A DNA stretch of 64,000 nt from Rattus norvegicus (Eukaryota > Chordata > Mammalia > Rodentia > Muridae). How positions within the stretch are numbered: position 1 is the first letter of the stretch; every line of letters begins with the position of its first letter. The stretch covers positions 65,092,939 through 65,156,938 of the forward strand of contig NC_086034.1 of the NCBI RefSeq assembly GCF_036323735.1. The letters are read 5' to 3'. Position numbers and translations under genes: made by a program. This document shows positions 1-13,100 of the stretch, in pieces. The notes beneath the pieces were generated by a model. The model saw only the letters and a list, made by a program, of their open reading frames with translations. It did no database searches and was not told the DNA's origin.

Positions 1-1489
1 GAATATAATGAACAGACAGACGCCTGCCCTCTGCTACCTCATATGGCAGCTTCTCATGACTTTGCAGAAATTGGCTGTGGATAGCAGAATGCCAGGGACA
101 CTTCATGCTGTAGCCTAAATAAGGAGGTGAATTTCATTCCTTCTGTGGTGCCTATAAAAAAAGATGAGTCAAAAAGGAGGACAAGAGATTGCTGCTAAGG
201 GCAGAGTCAGGTGGTGTCCAAGGAGGTCATTACCACATTTTGGGGGCTTGAGTGACTTTATGCTGAGAGTACCATCTCTTAGCACTTGTTTAGAAGTGCA
301 CACCTCTGACATTGTATTTTTCTCACTGATGTCTTGTTTGCCATAGTAGCACAGGCTGTCACAGGCACCATATGTGATACATCACGTAGGGCATTGATGA
401 TTTCCCATTAGTTGTATGCCCTTCGAATCTGTTTCTTTTCATCGTGGCTCTCAGCAGTAGTGCCCATGATAAGTGTCATGGTCATGGGTTGTTTTTGTTT
501 TGAAGGGCTTCCTTTCTCTGGTGTAATTTAAAGGTCAGTTTATAGCTACTCCTGCAGTTTATGTGGGCATGGTTAGAAACCAGGTCTTTGTGCATGCTAT
601 GCCAAGTGCTCTCCCAGAGTTCCTCAGTGCTAGACATAAATGCAGTAACACATCCAAAATATTAGCTGTTCACCAACCACCAGCCCAGTGTCAGAAGTAG
701 GTGGGGACATATCTGATACCAGAAGGACCTAATAATAAAGGAGGAGAAGGAGGCAAGCATGGGCTGAGGACTAGAGGGTCACATGCCCCTGGAGTGCTCA
801 GAAAAAAGGCCAGGTGATGGCAGTGAAGCGGGGGTACTGGGGGGTGGGGTGTGGTAACACTGACTCAGTTCAGCTCATGGCTCTGCAGTTCCCAGACCAC
901 CATGGGTTATAGACAGGCAAGATCGTGAGGCTGTTCTTACCAATCTAAGGCAATGCTCTCGTGAGCCAACCTTGTCAGAAAGTTACACCTGGGCTGAGTA
1001 AGGAGGTGGTCCATCTGCCCTTAGGGATAAAGCCATGAATAAACCCAGCCAAGGAGAGTACAGGAAGATTGGTTTCTACAGAAGACTACAAACACTTGAA
1101 ATGTTTCAAATATTCACCTATCATAAATATTTGTACTTGATTAAATTAAGCTGATAGGCATGAAAACTAATTTGTCAAATGCCCTGGGTTTACTTGGACT
1201 CAGGGCAGCAGGGGAGTATTTCTTACCTGACCTGGCAAAAATGAATGTTAGGTTAAAGTTAAGCTGAGGGTAATCAGTAGTTAGGCCAAGCGTATGGGGA
1301 TGGTGAAAGCAGAAGGATGCGGGGGAGAAGCTTACCTGGTCCTGGCCAGCAGTGTGGCTTAGCCATGTAGAAGCCCAGACAGTTCTCTTGCTACATCCTC
1401 CAGCCGTCAGTCAGCAAAGTGCCCTAGTGAGCTCACACATCAAAACCAGGTGAAGTCAGATGTTTTAGGATTGTATGTACTTTATAAGA

Positions 1490-1570
1490 CAGTGGTTCTC
1501 AGCCTTATTTAATAGACTTGCTCATGCTGTGGTGACCCCCAACCACCACATTCATTAACCTGTTCTTGAA
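1490..1570 (+). mobile_element. URR1-like fragment
   Basis: CAGTGGTTCTCAGCC at the left end and GTGGTGACCCCCAACCACCA show a partial copy in the opposite orientation to the one at 2438. Confidence 0.6.
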
Positions 1571-2437
1571 GCAGAACAACCTTCAGGAGCTGCTTGTGAG
1601 CAGGTGTCTGGCTGGCTTTTGCAGAGCCATGTTGCCATCTGTTTACTCTGGGTTTTGGAGATCATTTACATGCTGATCTTGGGCCCCCTTTCCCAAAAGA
1701 CTCTGAAAAGAATCTGCCCCTAGTCACCCCAGCCTGCTGTCCCTCTCTGTGGTGCTTTGTGTTCCCGGATGTCTTTGGATTCTGTTTAAATGTCCTTGTT
1801 AACACATTCCAAGGTTTGAACTCCATTCCTAGCTAAAGCTCTTGTTTACAGAGACTGAAATAGCTCCATTTTGACCTTGTGTTCAGTCTGGGACATAGAT
1901 GGCAGTGTGGATACATTCTTTTCCCATGTGAGAATCACATCTCCATGGTAGGTTCTAGAAAGCTCAGTGAACTAGTCTCTGCACGTCTCCTTTATCCCAG
2001 CCTCAAAAGATCCTGTTAAGAGATGCAGGGAAAGGAAGCGTGTGTGGAGAACGAGGGGCTTGCTTACCCTACCCTCAGGGATCAGCCTCCTAAAGAGGGT
2101 GCATCTGAACTGGTTATGTAGAGCCCAGGCTAGACCTCCAGATGCAGTCCCCTGTCTGGCAGACTACAGCATTGTTAAGAGGGGCCCAAGTGTCTCAATG
2201 AAGGAACATTTTGCTGTAACCTCCATCTGGGATTAAGGATCATTTTAGGGAAGAAAATAACATTCAAGATAACTCATCTAAAAGTTCTACATGGACTTAT
2301 TACAAAGCCCTTCAGAACTGAGGGGCCTAGAAAAGGTTGAGTTTTCAAAGACAAGAGTTTATAAATGCTGGAGTGTGGGGGTAAGGAGTGAGAAAAGAGA
2401 GGGAAAAAACGCCTGAGACAGAGTCAATTCCAAGGCA

Positions 2438-2613
2438 TTGTTCTCAACCTGTTGGGCTCAATCCTTTTGGAGGTCCAACAACCCTCTTAGCCAGGTCACA
2501 GTAAATATTTATAACAGTAGCAAAATTATAGTTATGACATAGCAACAAAATAATTTTCTGGTTGGGGGTCACCGCAACATGAAAGGGTCATAGCATTAGA
2601 AAGATTGAGACCT
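2438..2613 (-). mobile_element. URR1-like DNA transposon remnant
   Basis: TTCTCAACCTGTTGGGCTC near one end and GGTTGGGGGTCACCGCAACA near the other match my memory of the rodent nonautonomous hAT family URR1. Confidence 0.65.
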
Positions 2614-3729
2614 ATCTAAGGATAGGAAAAATATGAAAAGACACAATGAGCCACAGAAAGAATCATTTTCACTTTGCTACTCGGCAAAGTGGCTGAAGAC
2701 TGGAAATTGAGAGGTTGGCGAAAGCTATGTTGGCACCTGTGTAAGGGACGGAGCTACCCAGGCCTCGGTGCAGGGACAGATTTGACTGTGGAGCAGTAAG
2801 TAGGGCCAGTAAAAGGCTCACAAAGGAACTACTGTTGCTGTCACCTAAAAGGTGATGGCACCTTCTGCCCCAGAGTCCCACTTCTAGGGAGAGTGGTTCT
2901 TTGTGTCTAAAAATGTAGTTCTCTGACTGGCCAGGAACTTGAGAGATCTCCATGCCTATGAGGTTAAAGGCATCCCCTACCTAGAGATGGAATCCCTTTA
3001 CTTGAACATCACAGCGTATGTGGGTCCCTGCTGGCACTAAATAGGCAAACACCAGGAAGCAGAGGAAGCAAGAAGTGAGAATTCCCTAGAGGGGTTTTAG
3101 TTGTTATCTCTGTTAGATAAATGCTGCGACTCAGAATGCTGCTGCCAGGAGATGGGAAAAAGGAAGTGGTCACTGTGTGTGCAACACTAAAGCATTCCTA
3201 CAGCTCTCTACAGGAAGTAGGTGGTGATGTGCCAGGATTCCACATTTGCAACAATTGGGAGAGACAGAAAAGCCGAGTAATAGCACAGTACACCGATGCT
3301 CTGGAAAGCTGTGCACAGCTTGCTTTCTCCCTGGTGCCTTTCCAAGCTCTACATGTACATGGTGATTATATTTGACCCTTAAAACGTGTAGGCATTGATA
3401 CAACATAAGCATTTCTCTGTACAGAACTGATAGGCATATCTCTTCTGTATTATGAGTCTATTCTGTCAGTAAGACGGCAAGAAAATACGGGAGTTAGAGA
3501 ATATAAAATGAATGACAGAAAAAAGGGGCCTTACAGAGTATCCCAGGGAGCACCACAGAGCGTGGCTGGCAAACTCCAGAACCTAGGCTGGCAGTACTCA
3601 GCGGGAGAACCAGATAAAAAAATAATCCAGGACCAACCACAGCTTTGCCACAAAGCAAAACACACAGGCATTTGTTAAAACTCCAGGGAAAGGAGGGAGA
3701 TACGAAGGTGAGAGGCCATCTTGCATGAA

Positions 3730-3970
3730 TCTGTTCTCTACGATGAATCCCCAGGATTGAACTTGGGTCACTAACAATGTCTACCCACTGAACCGTCTAG
3801 CTGGACCTCTTGCTTCATTTCCTTCAGACAGCATCTCTCTCTAGCCCTGTCTGGCCTGGAACCCCAGCTGATCCTCCTGCCTCGGTCTCCAGTGCTGGAC
3901 TGCACCCAGCCTGGTCCTCACCTACTGCCCACAAGTCTGCTGAGTCTACCAGTCCCACAGGGGCACAGTA
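3730..3970 (-). mobile_element. Eroded SINE (B1/B4-like)
   Basis: Reverse fragments CCCAGGATTGAACTTGGGTC and CTGCCTCGGTCTCCAGTGCT lie just before the candidate terminal exon at 4030. Confidence 0.5.
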
Positions 3971-4029
3971 ACAGTACTGTATGGGATTTCCAAAGTTACC
4001 CTCCCAACACATTTTTCTTTCTGTTTCAG

Positions 4030-5567
4030 GCTTGAAAACACCTTGCCCAGTTTTGATCCCTTCAAGACTTCATAACAGCCTCTATCACACATCTGTTTTC
4101 CTCAAAGAAAAAAAAATATATAATAAAATGTGTTTTACTCTTTTACACTGTATAATTTTAAGAAATGTGTTATTTGTGAATGCATGGTCTGACATTTCTG
4201 TACAGTTTGGAGACATGAGCAGTAAAGCCAGGATGGTTAGTATTTTTATAACAGACATTTTAAGAGTGGACAGATGGATTCTTTACACTAGGCTACATCA
4301 CGACTTTTGTTTGATTTTTGAATGCTTTTAATGGTGTTTATCTTATTTTTCTTCTGAAATAAGATGCATGTTTGAAACATATCTCTAAATAGCATCCAAG
4401 TTTCCACAATTGTGTTGTGAATGTGTGGACTCCCTCTGCCTGGCCCAGAGTCAGCCCCATTAGTAGCTGGGTGTAGAAATGCGCTTCTGCAGTATTAGCT
4501 CTGTAATCCTGGCTCCCAGGGATCTCCCTGCAAGACAATCAGTGCCCCAAAGCATCTGCCATTGTAGTGTATAAACCACTGGGCAAAGACTACTTAGGTA
4601 ATGTCTCTGAAAACCATGGCCACTCTGGCTGTGACTATACAAACTGTGCCCGGGGACATATTGACATTCTATGCTTGTGTCGTTTAGGATAGCACCCTCA
4701 GAGTGTGCAACTTAATATATATCACCCAACTTCCAGAAACTGTTCCGCAGTGGAACGAACTGCAAGGTCCACCTTCCATTTATGTGGTTGGCCTTTAGTT
4801 TGGAGGCAAACATGCCTCAGGCTTTGCCCACTCAGCCTGCGCTGGGCATCACATCTCTCAAGTGGGTCAGCAAAGCGTTGGCCTGCCTGAGTAGCTAGCT
4901 GTTCTGGTCTGGCAGCCATGTCAGTCAGACCATCCATCACATTCTCTGGAACGCTACATGCTCATCTTGAGACTACCTACTACATTGCAGTGTGGGGCAT
5001 GAAACTTGGCCATGTGCGATGAACACTGTTACCCTTGCTTCAAGACCTCTTCAAAGCCCAAAGTTAGTCTTGTGTTGTGTGCCAACACATTCCCAGAGGC
5101 TGTGATGGCAGTCTTCCCGCTCCTCAAACGAGCCATGCATACTACGTTGACCTCAGAATTTCCAGCTGCTGATACTACTAGACATAATCACAATCTTTGT
5201 ATCTTTGTTATTGATCTGCTTGTATTGTGTTGAAAACGTCATATTTTAATGAATATTTCGGTGGTTTGGGAGGGTTATTTCATTATTTTTCAAGAGAAGT
5301 AAAAAATGTCAAGTTTTTAAAGGTTATTAAAAAGAGAAACACCAAGGCCTGTAATAAGGGCCTTTTCTCTGTAAACTAGAGGCCGGGGCAGGCAGCACTG
5401 GGGAATTAGCATCCAGGTGGTGTTCCGTGCCACTTGACTGTAAGACTCCTCTACTTGCTTTAAAGAGAGTGAGCCACTTATCATCGATTATGCTTTTATA
5501 ATTGTGTAAAGGTACTTTTGTATTGTCATTTTTTTAAAAGATAATAAAAGTTTATTCCAGCCATTAC
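4030..5567 (+). other. Rbpms: Candidate terminal 3' UTR exon of an upstream gene, probably Rbpms
   Basis: A strong acceptor (pyrimidine tract then CTGTTTCAG, ending 4029) opens about 1.5 kb of non-repetitive sequence with no sustained open frame. It closes at AATAAA 5543-5548. An earlier AATAAA lies at 4122-4127. In human, RBPMS runs toward GTF2E2 tail-to-tail, so this fits the last, mostly noncoding exon of Rbpms. No Rbpms coding sequence is seen in the window, so the assignment rests on gene order. Confidence 0.45.
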
Positions 5568-5570
5568 ATG
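5543..5570 (+). terminator. Poly(A) signal and cleavage region of the upstream gene
   Basis: AATAAA at 5543-5548 is followed about 20 bases on by a plausible cleavage site near CATTACATG. It ends the repeat-free 3' UTR-like stretch. Confidence 0.45.
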
Positions 5571-5824
5571 ATTTGTCTGACAACTTACAACATCAGCCAA
5601 GCATGTCCTACAAAGCAGAGATTCCCATTTCTAGGCTGTGGCAAACGAGGCAGGATTCAGACTGTGGTGGAAGTCAGGGTAATTACAACACACCCAGGTG
5701 CCACCAAGGGATCCACAGACCTTTTGCTCAGTGAAAGGTACCAACCACCCTAACCTACCTAGTCTTGAGACAGGCTGACTCCATGACAGGCTTCAAATTG
5801 GCAGTTCAGTAGGCTAGGCAAGTC

Positions 5825-6130
5825 AGCTACTGAAAAAAAAATCCCTGGCCTGAGGCATGGGCAATGGGTCAGCAACAGTTTTCCGCCCCACCCCCTCCCA
5901 GCAATGGTTCTGGAATGTCCCTAGCAATAGAGCCAACAGATTAAGATAGAGGTCACTGACACTCCCACCTATACCCCCCCCCCACCCATTCCCCTAGTGT
6001 GCTTTAAATCGGCCCTGTGAGCTCACTGCGGTGCGTCCATCTTGGTACATGGTAGACCCAAGCATGCTGGCTTCTGCAGAACACTCTGCTTACTATTTGA
6101 GTCCGGGGTATCTTTAGTCAGTGAATCATG
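5825..6130 (+). mobile_element. Possible LTR fragment
   Basis: Ordered C-rich tracts, a TTTAAAT box near 6003 and CATCTTGGTACATGG suggest an LTR, but the family is not recognised. Confidence 0.3.
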
Positions 6131-6159
6131 GACCCTTACAGTTTGAGGTCAAAATTGTT

Positions 6160-6290
6160 AAGATTCTGCCAAGCATAGCGGCATGCACCTTAAATCCCAA
6201 GAGATAGACAGATCCTATGAGATGGAGTCCAGCCTGATCTACATAGTGAGTTTCAGGACAGCCAGAACTAAACTGGGAAGAGGGGTCAGA
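6160..6290 (+). mobile_element. B1-like SINE fragment
   Basis: GCCAAGCATAGCGGCATGCA and GAGTCCAGCCTGATCTACAT blocks, ending at the GT/G tract. Confidence 0.65.
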
Positions 6291-6292
6291 TT

Positions 6293-6321
6293 CTGTGTGT
6301 GTGTGTGGGGGGGGGGGGGGT
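6293..6321 (+). repeat. GT repeat running into a G tract
   Basis: TGTG units followed by 14 consecutive G. Confidence 0.9.
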
Positions 6322-9082
6322 AGATGACTCAGAAGTTAGGTTACCAGTAATCTAGGGACTCCTAGCAGTAACATATATAATAGTAATAGTACATATACAA
6401 CACATAAATAAAATGAAAACTTAAGAAAAAGATTGAAAATCTAGAAAAATGTAGCTGCTGATTTAGCCAAGATGATAGACAGTATTCTATACACTCTCCC
6501 CCCACCCCCACCCCAGGTCTTATGAATTCCCAGGCTTACATCAAACTTCCTTTGTAGGCCAGGATGGTCCCAAACTTCCCAGATCTGAAACTCTCACATA
6601 GACATACATGCAAGCAAAACACCAATACACACTTAAAAAATGTTAAATAACCCAACAGTTTAGCCTGTGTCAACTGTTTATATGCACTCCTCACTTAAAA
6701 ACTGATGTGATGCAGATTTGAAGCTGGGTACAGCAACACATGCTTGTGATCCCAGCATTCATGGAGCTGAGACAGGACGAAGAAATGAACTACAAAACCA
6801 CACCCTTTCCCATCCCTATCCCCAGTGAAATGTGATTAGGTCAAATGCTTAAATTTCACCCAAGATGTCTTTTGAGCAAAAACAGGCCTAAATGCACTTT
6901 GAGATAATGTTCAAATTAAAATATTTACCAGGACAAAGGAGCATTCTCCTAAAACTACAACACAGGATTTCAGTGTAAGGACTTGCCAAACATGTTCAGT
7001 GTCTTCTAGTAGTCAAGTGCAAAAATAAAAGTTTTGACATTTCTAGAACTGGCTGGTGAGGATGAGGCTGTTGGTTTAGGCTCTAGGTACTTATCACGAG
7101 CCATGTGCATGCAGTGTTCTGGCCAGGTGAAATGTCACTGGAAGGAAGCAGGAGGTCACATGAGGTCACAGGAATTGCTAACCAACTTCCAGAGAGCCTT
7201 TGTCCATCTGCTAAAGAGGGACGTATTTCTCCCATGCATGCCAGATCACACTCAGTTTCTACGACAAGACATGTTTAAGGTATTAGGGTCAAGAACTAGC
7301 CATTCATAGTTATTTCTAGTGGAAAAACCTTTGTGAAGGAAAATGTGCTTTTACTCTAGAACCAGAAGAGGGGCAATGGCAGACTGTTCCGTCCAAAGCA
7401 TGTTCTCCTCAGATTCACAAGACAGGCCAGAGCTAGGTGGTCCAAATTAGTCTGAGAGGTTTCCACTGAGCCTTCCTTTCATGAACACCTATCATCTCTC
7501 AGGACAGACCTGCTGCAAAACAATGAACTGTCCTACATGGAGCTCCACAGACAGCAATGAGATAGACAAGAGGTCATCGCTGGTTCCCAGGCACATCACT
7601 AGTCTCAGCTAGCAAATAACAGTGAAACCTGAGAAAAAAGTCCCAACCTTCCCAAAAATAAATCAAAGTAAAAAAAACAGTACCAGAAACAAAGGGGACA
7701 CTAGATTTCATCTTCTATGCCTAGGATGATTGCCATTACAGGAACTGGGAAGTTCAATAAATCCAAATGTATTTGTCCCACATGAGTGCCTACCTTCAGA
7801 ACATGCTTCTGCTCTAGTGATTCCGAACAAAGGCTCACGAGAGAAATCCAGGGCTGTACATCCGCAGATTCCCCAGAAGTAGCAGGACTGAAGTTCCAAC
7901 GCGGCTTTTTCCCAGTACTCACATCAACAAGTCTTGAGTGTTTCTCCATCCCCTGGGTCCACCCATCATCTGACCACATTTACAGGCTGTGACAGCAGCA
8001 GCCAAATGGTCATTTTTTTATACTTTATCTAAGTTCAACTACATTTCCCTTAGCTAGTCCTAAAAGCTTCTTGTGACTGGGATGAATTATAGATCAGATG
8101 CACTGAAGACTGCCTGGGCCTTTCGATTCTCCCACCTGCTTCTAAATGGCAGCAGATCTGACACGAACAGACAGAGGTGAGACCAAGACTTCAACTTGAA
8201 ATTTCTGGAGGAATGACTAGTCACCCAGAAGAACTGCTGCCAGAATCTTTTCTTTTCTATTAAAGCCACTGAACACAACCAAGCTCTTAAGCTTCCCACG
8301 GAGACTATCTATTCCCTACACACCTCCCAGTGATACCGTCTAGTACTTCAGCACAGAGAACAACAAAGAGAACAGTGGCATGGAAGACAATGCAAGCGAA
8401 TGAAACAAAATTAGAGAATTTACAGTTTGACAATGAGATACTAGTTTTTCTAGATTTAGTTTCTTCATTTCTGTGGAGTGAGGTAAAAAATAGAATTAAT
8501 TATTAGACCAGTCCCTAAGAAAACAAACAAGGGCAGGCTGAGCTAGAAATCACCAGCACAGACCTGACAGTAAAGCATGTATATGAGCACCTACCTGTCC
8601 AGGAGGCCTCAGGTCTGCCTCCTTCCTTATAAAGCCAGATGAAGCAGGAAGACAGACAGACTTGCCCTTCCAGACCTTGGCCATAACCTAGCTTGGAGAA
8701 CATGGTTTGCAAGTGGAGGTACTGCTAAGAGGTAAGTGAATTCTAAATTTATGGGGAAGCATTACAGATCCTATGAGCAAAAACCTTGAGACACCAAGTA
8801 AGACAATACATTCCTTATATTCTAACTGATATGGAAACCACAATGTGACATCTTCTTAGATTGTATTTTGGAGCTCAGAGGTTAAAAAAAAAAAAGGTAA
8901 AGCAATGAATGAAGTATTCATCAGAGTCCAGTGCTTTGGGTTACAGTCCCACCTTTTCTGAGGATGTCAAACCTGGCTTTTATATCCTAACATCATTTAA
9001 TATGTGAGATAAGACCCGAGATTGATCAACTCAAAGGAGCGTGGCACGTAAGAGGAAAGTGCAGGTAAGAAATGCCTTCTTC

Positions 9083-9190
9083 GGGGCTGGGGATTTAGCT
9101 CAGTGGTAGAGCACTTACCTAGGAAGCGCAAGGCCCTAGGTTTGGTCCCCAGCTCCGAAAAAAAAGAACCAAAAAAAAAAAAGAAAAAAA
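9083..9190 (+). mobile_element. ID SINE
   Basis: The tRNA-like ID core with A box (TTTAGCTCAGTGGTAGAGC) and B box is followed by an A-rich tail. It is flanked by a duplication of about 14 bp (GAAATGCCTTCTTC) at 9069-9082 and 9191-9204, just downstream of the Gtf2e2 3' end. Confidence 0.95.
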
Positions 9191-9239
9191 GAAATGCCTT
9201 CTTCAAAGTACAGGGAAAACCCTACAAATTCACCATACT

Positions 9240-10042
9240 TGGTAATGGCTTTTATTGAACTGGACTGTAACAAATGACAGAGGGCCCCTCAGTAGAAATG
9301 GCCAGAACATCTCTCAAGTGAGAACTGGGCTATGGTGAAGCGAATGTTCAGGTTGGCAAGAAGAGTTTCCCCATTCATGTTCAAGGTGGTAGCAAATCAT
9401 GAATCCAATGTATTAACTGCTTAGCCTTTTAAAAGAAAGCATAACAATTATATTTAGTGTACTTTTATTGCTCAGCTTATTGACCAGAGGCATACCCTGT
9501 GTTCCAAAGATCAAGTCCTCAAGCGTGCCAACAGTACTGACTCCAGTCTCTGTCACATCCCAAACACCCATCCAGACAAGTCAGGGACTGCAGCTGCTCC
9601 CTGCCATTTTCAAGAAGAGACAAACTGAAATTCCTAACTTCTTAAAGATCTTCCTACAAATGATTTTATTATAAATATTTCTCTTGGAATAAACAAAGGC
9701 TGTATTCAGCACTATCTTCCAACTTGTTCTAAAGCAGAAGAGAAAACATGGAATCCAGAACCATTTAGAAATCAAGATAAACAGCAGACACCTGAGTGCC
9801 ATGCTAAGTGTCTTTCTAGTAAAATAAAACAAACAAACCCAGAAAGTTAAACAGGAACACCCAGTCCCACTAGCCTGCTGGATGAAAATAATGAGTTTGG
9901 TAATCCGCTCCTGTTCTGTAAACTGAATTGCTCCTCTCCTCAGTCCTGAGGAGCAGACGGGAAGGCAGAAAGTCTTCAGATCCCGAGAGCATCAAGAAAG
10001 ATCTTGACTGTGCGTCTGTAACTTTATGGATAAAAATATTCC
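9240..10042 (-). other. Gtf2e2: Gtf2e2 3' UTR with candidate poly(A) signals
   Basis: Minus-strand sequence after the stop codon is free of recognisable SINEs. AATAAA signals read on the minus strand at 9665-9670, 9464-9469 and 9251-9256. The last is the most distal before an ID element at 9083-9190, so the longest transcript probably ends near 9235. Which signal is used cannot be told from sequence. Confidence 0.6.
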
Positions 10043-10159
10043 CTATTTGCCAGGGGTAATGTCCGAGTAATCCTTCAGCACTCCAGCCAAGTGTTCATTG
10101 TGAGTCTTAAACCGTCGCTTTTTCTGTGAAGCAGGCTTTTTCCTTCTCTGAATAGAGGC
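10043..10159 (-). CDS. Gtf2e2: Gtf2e2 exon 8, coding part (C-terminus and stop)
   Basis: After acceptor CCTGCAG the frame gives residues 254-291. It is rich in Lys and Arg (RRKKP, KKRR) and ends in NEHLAGVLKDYSDITPGK before TAG at 10045-10043. The basic stretch fits the DNA-contacting C-terminal region known in TFIIE beta. Confidence 0.96.
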   Translation of the reverse strand, partial: ASIQRRKKPASQKKRRFKTHNEHLAGVLKDYSDITPGK

Positions 10160-13100
10160 CTGCAGGACAAGGTAAAGACAGTTAAACACAAGTGACCCTA
10201 GGGGCAGATGGTTAACATTTACTCAACAAGCCCAAAGACCAGCAGCATAGGCACAGGGTTCTGAGCCTTCCCTGGTTCTTGCTTGGAGGCCCAGCCTCAA
10301 ACACCCCCTTCACAGCACATACCCAGCCTCCAGCTAGACCTGGTGCCTTCTGACACCACGAGGCTTTATAAACCTCCACTGGAAAAGAACAGGCAGGCAC
10401 GAAAGCATAACACAACTTATTGAGTCATTAAGAGGCAGTGAATTTCTGTGCTGTCTCCATCAAAGGGAATCACTTCCTCAATAGTTGGAGAGCAGGATGA
10501 GAAGCAGCTAACTGTTAAGAGAAAGGACAAACTGCTTTTCTAAAGACTACATACCACTTTCTTTGGTCCAGATTCCTGCATGGAAGAAATACCCTGTCGC
10601 TTCAGATACTCTTCAATTTTCTCCTCATCCATTGAATCCACAGTAACACTCCTCCACAGTTTCTGGAACTCTATACCAAGAAGACAGCAGTTATTTTTCC
10701 ATAAATTTGTATAAACCATAACATCCTGGCGATCAAAATTCACCTTGAAGATTATATGTCCTGGGCCTAAATTAACACGTCTGAGATTTCACTAAGAAAA
10801 CAAAGAAATACCTTAAACCCCGGCACTTGGGAAGCAAAGCAGGCAGACCTCCGCAAGTTCAAGGCCAACCCCACCTAACATAGCAAGTTCCAGGCAAACA
10901 ATGAGGATACATAGTGAGACATTGTCTCAAAAAAGAAGGAAAGAGACAGACACAGACACAGAGCAAACGTATGTCAAAGCTGGAAGAAGCACCAGTAGGT
11001 CATGTGACCTGGAAGGCGTCTGACAGGACCACCAGTGTGCTCTATGTTTTATGATTTAGCTGGAGGAGGGTGCTGTAGTTGAAGCTTCTCCCATCTTCAA
11101 AGGGAAGAGGCAGTTAGCACTTGAGGAGGAGGAGAAGGAAGAGGAAGAGGATGAAGAGGAAGAGGAGAACACTCCTTACCATGAACAAAGGAAAAAGGCA
11201 AGTGTCTCCTAGATATCTCATTCTCATACTGGATATGTACAAAACAAAAATCCTTTATGCTTTCAATTCTGCTCCTAAAGACAGCTCTCCCGACCAGGCT
11301 CATGAGCAGCCTTGAAGCCTTCCCCACACACACCCACCTGTGATGCAGTCTTGCAGCGTGTATTCTGGAAGCCGAGAAAGGGAAAGCTCCTGACTATGAT
11401 GCCAACCCCTACACCAACATGCACCTCCCATCCTTGCCAGTCCCCTAGCCGTCCTGCAGACTGTCACATACTTCATTTGCAAGCTATGTGATGGCTCAGT
11501 GGTTAAGGCTGTTCTTCAAGAGGACCTAAGATTTGATTCCCAGCACCCACCTACAAGGTGGCTCACAACCATCTCTAACTCAAGTTCTGGGGGCTCTCAC
11601 ACCCATGTGACCTCCACTGCCCTGCTCAGCAGTTAAGAGCACCAACATACATGCAGGCAAAATACTCATGCAAAAAAAAAAAAAGATAAATTTTTTTCCA
11701 AATTCTTTCAATCTAAAACAAACAAATGGCGACTAAGGCTATGTGCATGTGAAAACATGCAAGCGACTAATGCATTATTTCAAGAATCAAAGTTCACACA
11801 GCTAGTCTGGCTATTGTTTAGTGTGTTCCCACACCTTCAACACTTGACACCCTATACCCCAGAATTCTAACAAGAAAGCCTCTGAATAAGCCGCTTTGCT
11901 TCATAACTTAACAAAAGACTAGGACAGCAATCTTAAGCTAAAAGGAACAGAGCTGGAGGCAAGAGACAACACGACCACAAACCGCATTGCAAAGCTACAG
12001 TAATCAAAGCAGCCTAAAAATAAAGAAATGTCAACCTATGAAACAGAACACAGAGTACAGAGAGGATTGTCTTAACATCCACTAAAATAAATATCTCAGT
12101 TGATTTTTAATAAAGATGTTAAAAACAGAAAATGAAACGAAGTCTCTTTAATAGTGTCTTGGGTTGGGGAGCAAGTGTGGCTGGAGAGATATCTCAGCAG
12201 TTAGGAGCACCAACTACTCCTCCAGAGGACCTGGTTGGCTTCCTGAGCACCTGCATGGTGGCTCTTAATTTCAGTTCTGGCCTCTGTGGGTCTCCTGTAA
12301 GTGCATACAGATATACATGCATGCAAAACACCCACACGAAAAAAATAAAGTGGGCCAGAAAAATAATTGAACCTACAAGCAGAAAAGGAGGTTTTTATCC
12401 CATACTCTGTGCAGCAGTAAACTCAATTAAGATTAATGACAGACGCACACAGAGTTTTTTAAGAGCTCTGCTGTAATTATTTGTCCCTCTGTAATGACTC
12501 CTTCTCTTCCCTCACTGTCTTTATCTTCAGTGGTCAGCAGTCTGAATAAACCATGTCTGGTGTTTTCCTCTTTCGTTTGTTTGGAGAGGGACGACTTATC
12601 TCATGTCCTCATGATTTAGATCCATCCTGGTTTGATGTCATTAATTCTGGAAAATTCTTGGCCACTGCCATTCAACTGCCTCTTCCACCATCTCCTTCAG
12701 ACTCAAATTATCCATGAAGACCATCTGCTATTGTCCTATAACTCGAAGGTGCAGTTGGTTTTTTCACACTTCCTTCTGTTTGTGTATCAGCGTTCATTTC
12801 CCGTGGTTACACCATGTTTACGAGAGGCTCCTGGAGCTGTTCCTCAGCTCTGTCGCCACACTTTTCACTAGATTTTCTTAGTTGAAATATTCCACTTCAT
12901 CCTAACAGTTGATCTGGCCTTTTCTACTACTTAGTTCAACATTAACAGTTATTTTAAATTCTGTGTCCGGCAGTTGTAGTTAGTAGTTCAAGTATGTGTG
13001 TCTTAAAAGTTTGGTCTCGGGGTTGGGGATTTAGCTCAGTGGTAGAGCACTTGCCTAGCATGCACAAGGCCCTGAGTTCGGTCCCCAGCTCCAAAAAAAA

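Larger units (their letters stand above)
1..4029. other. Probable last intron of the upstream gene
   Basis: No exon is recognised in this part. It holds two URR1-like fragments and an eroded SINE. The stretches 1-1480 and 2620-3730 look unique but carry no conserved frame that I can name. Confidence 0.4.
5571..9082. other. Tail-to-tail intergenic gap
   Basis: This region lies between two convergent 3' ends. It holds an LTR-like stretch (about 5830-6125), B1-like fragments and a GT/G tract. The stretch 6840-9080 appears mostly unique, with no supported gene. Confidence 0.5.

Noticed and set aside
9100..9170. tRNA-like A and B boxes in many places
   Set aside because: They are the Pol III promoter parts of ID SINEs with A tails and target duplications, not tRNA genes.
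11097..11333. Arg/Lys-rich frame over the polypurine tract
   Set aside because: It is the translation of a GGA/GAA simple repeat.
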